From positions 13,296,867 to 13,360,866 of the forward strand of contig NC_060957.1 in the NCBI RefSeq assembly GCF_910589235.1: 64,000 bases of DNA, in the 5' to 3' direction. This DNA comes from Vespa crabro. Taxonomy: Eukaryota > Arthropoda > Insecta > Hymenoptera > Vespidae. The notes beneath the pieces are model-generated. The model searched no databases. It had not been told where the DNA came from and saw nothing but the letters and a program-made list of their open reading frames with translations. A program made the translations under genes and the position numbers. Below, one piece after another: positions 62,401 through 64,000 of the stretch (position 1 is the stretch's first letter; each line of letters opens with the position of its first letter).

Positions 62401-64000
62401 TGTACGTACCAATCGTGTTTACGCATTCGTGAGAGCAATTGTGTTTGAGCTCGTTATTCCGGCACTCGTCTATGTCGACGCATACACGTTCTTCCTCCGA
62501 ATAAAAATAACCCATTGGACAAGCGCAATTATATTTTCCCTCGAGATTTATACAAAGATTTTCACAATCGTGCTCGCCATTCTCGCATTCGTTAACGTCT
62601 ATACAAGTACTATTGTCCTGCTCGAGTTGATATCCTTTTGGACAATGGCACTCGTAAGAACCTTCGACGTTCTTACAAATATGACTACAGTTATTTCCAT
62701 TGTTGTCCGTACACTCGTCCATGTCCTCGCATATGGTACCACTTTCATCGATTTTATAACCAAGAGGACATTCGCATTTGAAGGTGAACCCGTCTAGATC
62801 CGGCAAGCATACGTGAGAACAGGTGACGTTCGAGCATGGATTTGATTCGATACAAGTTATACGATCCTCCTCTAAAATCCAACCAGTTGGACAGGAACAT
62901 AGATAGGAACCATACTCGTTGATACAAAAGTGAGAACAATCGTGATCCTCTTCCTCGCACTCGTTTATATCCTGACAGATATTGTTATTTTGATCTCTTC
63001 GAAATCCATTCTCACATTTCTCATCCTTACACGTTAAACCATCTTCGAGTAGATTTAAACCAGGTGGACAAGTACATACATAACTACCATCAGTATTGAC
63101 GCACTCGTGTGAGCAGTCGTGCTCGTCCTCAAGGCACTCGTCCATATCCAAACACGTTTTTCCATCCTCTTGTAATACGTAACCCTCGTGACATATGCAT
63201 CTATAAGTGTCGGCGTCTACTTCACAAGATTGAGAACAACCGGCGTTATCGCAGATATCCATTAAGACGCATTGAGTTTTGCTCGAGTTGAAAAACATTC
63301 CTTGGGGACAAGAACACTCGTAAGAGCCCACGGTGTTTTTACAATCGTGAGAACAATCGTCGAGATTTTCTAAACACTCGTTAACGTCGCGACACTCTCT
63401 CCCATTTTTATCGATTTTATAACCATTAGGACATAAACACTTGTAACCATTTTCCAAGTTAATACAATCGTGAGAACAATCATGGATACCTTTTGAACAC
63501 TCGTCAATGTCCATGCAATCGAATTCTGTCACTAGCTCGTAACCGATAGGACACGTACAGAGATAACCGCCTGAAACGTTCGTACAATTGTGCGAACAAC
63601 GATGACGTTCTGTCTTGCACTCGTCCAAATCGATGCAACTTTTTCGATCGTCCCCAAGATAAAAACCATCCTGACAAACGCACTCGTAACTACCGCGTAT
63701 ATTAATGCACAGGTGTTCACATCCATGATCTGGCTCTTTACACTCGTCAATGTCCGTGCAATTGAATTTCTCATTTTCATGTAAAATAAAACCAATCGGA
63801 CATTCACATACGAAACTTCCCTCTAAATTAACGCAAGAATGCGAGCACGTTGTATACGTACATTCGTCTATATCGATACAAGTTATTTTATCTTCCAAAA
63901 GACGATATCCAGGAAAACAACTACATCGTGGACCTTCATTCTCTATATATTGACAATCCTGAGAGCATGCTGGATTCATGGACGAACAGGTTCTCTCTTC
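59485..64000 (-). CDS. Giant EGF-repeat exon of minus-strand ECM protein (fibrillin/fibulin-like), 5' partial
   Basis: A single open frame of about 1505 codons runs from the window edge to donor GTGAGT at 59484, phase 1. No acceptor is seen, so the exon continues beyond the window, and the Met at 63979 is not a start. It encodes about 36 EGF domains back to back. Most begin DIDEC, DVNEC or DMDEC (calcium sites) and have C-x-N-x4-[FY]-x-C-x-C, the beta-hydroxylation context. Seven have diverged starts (for example M-D-I-C, S-N-P-C, V-D-P-C, I-D-H-C, Q-D-K-C, I-D-G-C) and altered spacing before the fourth cysteine. A half domain (K-C-E-N-G-F, then N-I-C-Q) sits near 62970-63030. Tandem calcium-binding EGFs make rod-like extracellular proteins. 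The product is probably secreted matrix; the orthologue is not proven. Confidence 0.95.

Overview
The window is animal nuclear DNA, most likely from an insect and plausibly hymenopteran. Exons are small and spliced, introns are long, AT-rich and packed with microsatellites ((GA)n, (TA)n, (AAT)n, poly-A/T), and CpG is not depleted in the unique sequence. The species call is inference from composition only. There are no prokaryotic, CRISPR, rRNA or recognisable tRNA features.

Three genes can be supported. (1) A plus-strand gene, seen only as its 3' end: exons at 6328-6453 (calcium-binding EGF), 8350-8577 (sushi/CCP), 10209-10460 (HYR), 16655-16785 and 21790-21900 (a second HYR split by an intron), ending at a TGA at 21898-21900. 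(2) A large minus-strand gene that enters from the right edge. One uninterrupted 4.5-kb exon (64000 down to 59485) encodes about 36 EGF domains. It is followed by four single-EGF exons, a sushi domain, two HYR domains, a 26-nt microexon and a basic/Tyr/Ser/Pro-rich tail, with a probable last exon at 26617-26418. All splice phases are compatible along this chain. (3) A gene on the same strand lying inside the proposed last intron of gene 2 (34948 down to 31366). It is predicted to encode a protein of about 908 residues with an N-terminal membrane anchor and a long basic, Ser-rich, apparently disordered tail. I do not recognise its family.

Genes 1 and 2 face each other tail to tail and share the module order EGF - sushi - HYR - HYR, including an unusual six-cysteine sushi and the same phase-0 intron inside the second HYR. 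They look like an inverted paralogous pair of secreted extracellular-matrix proteins of the fibrillin/fibulin/SVEP1/SRPX kind. Drosophila faulty attraction (frac) is a possible relative that I could not check. Gene 1 stops right after HYR2, while gene 2 carries an added tail.

The remainder is intron or intergenic sequence: microsatellites, at least seven local tandem duplications with units of roughly 130-420 bp, one mariner-like terminal repeat relic (5493), a GC-rich palindromic minisatellite (57480-57561), and a near-pure purine tract after the stop codon of gene 1.

The most noteworthy items are the inverted paralogous pair, the intronless 36-EGF exon with its exon-per-domain continuation and two adjacent GC-AG introns, and the unrecognised nested membrane-anchored gene.
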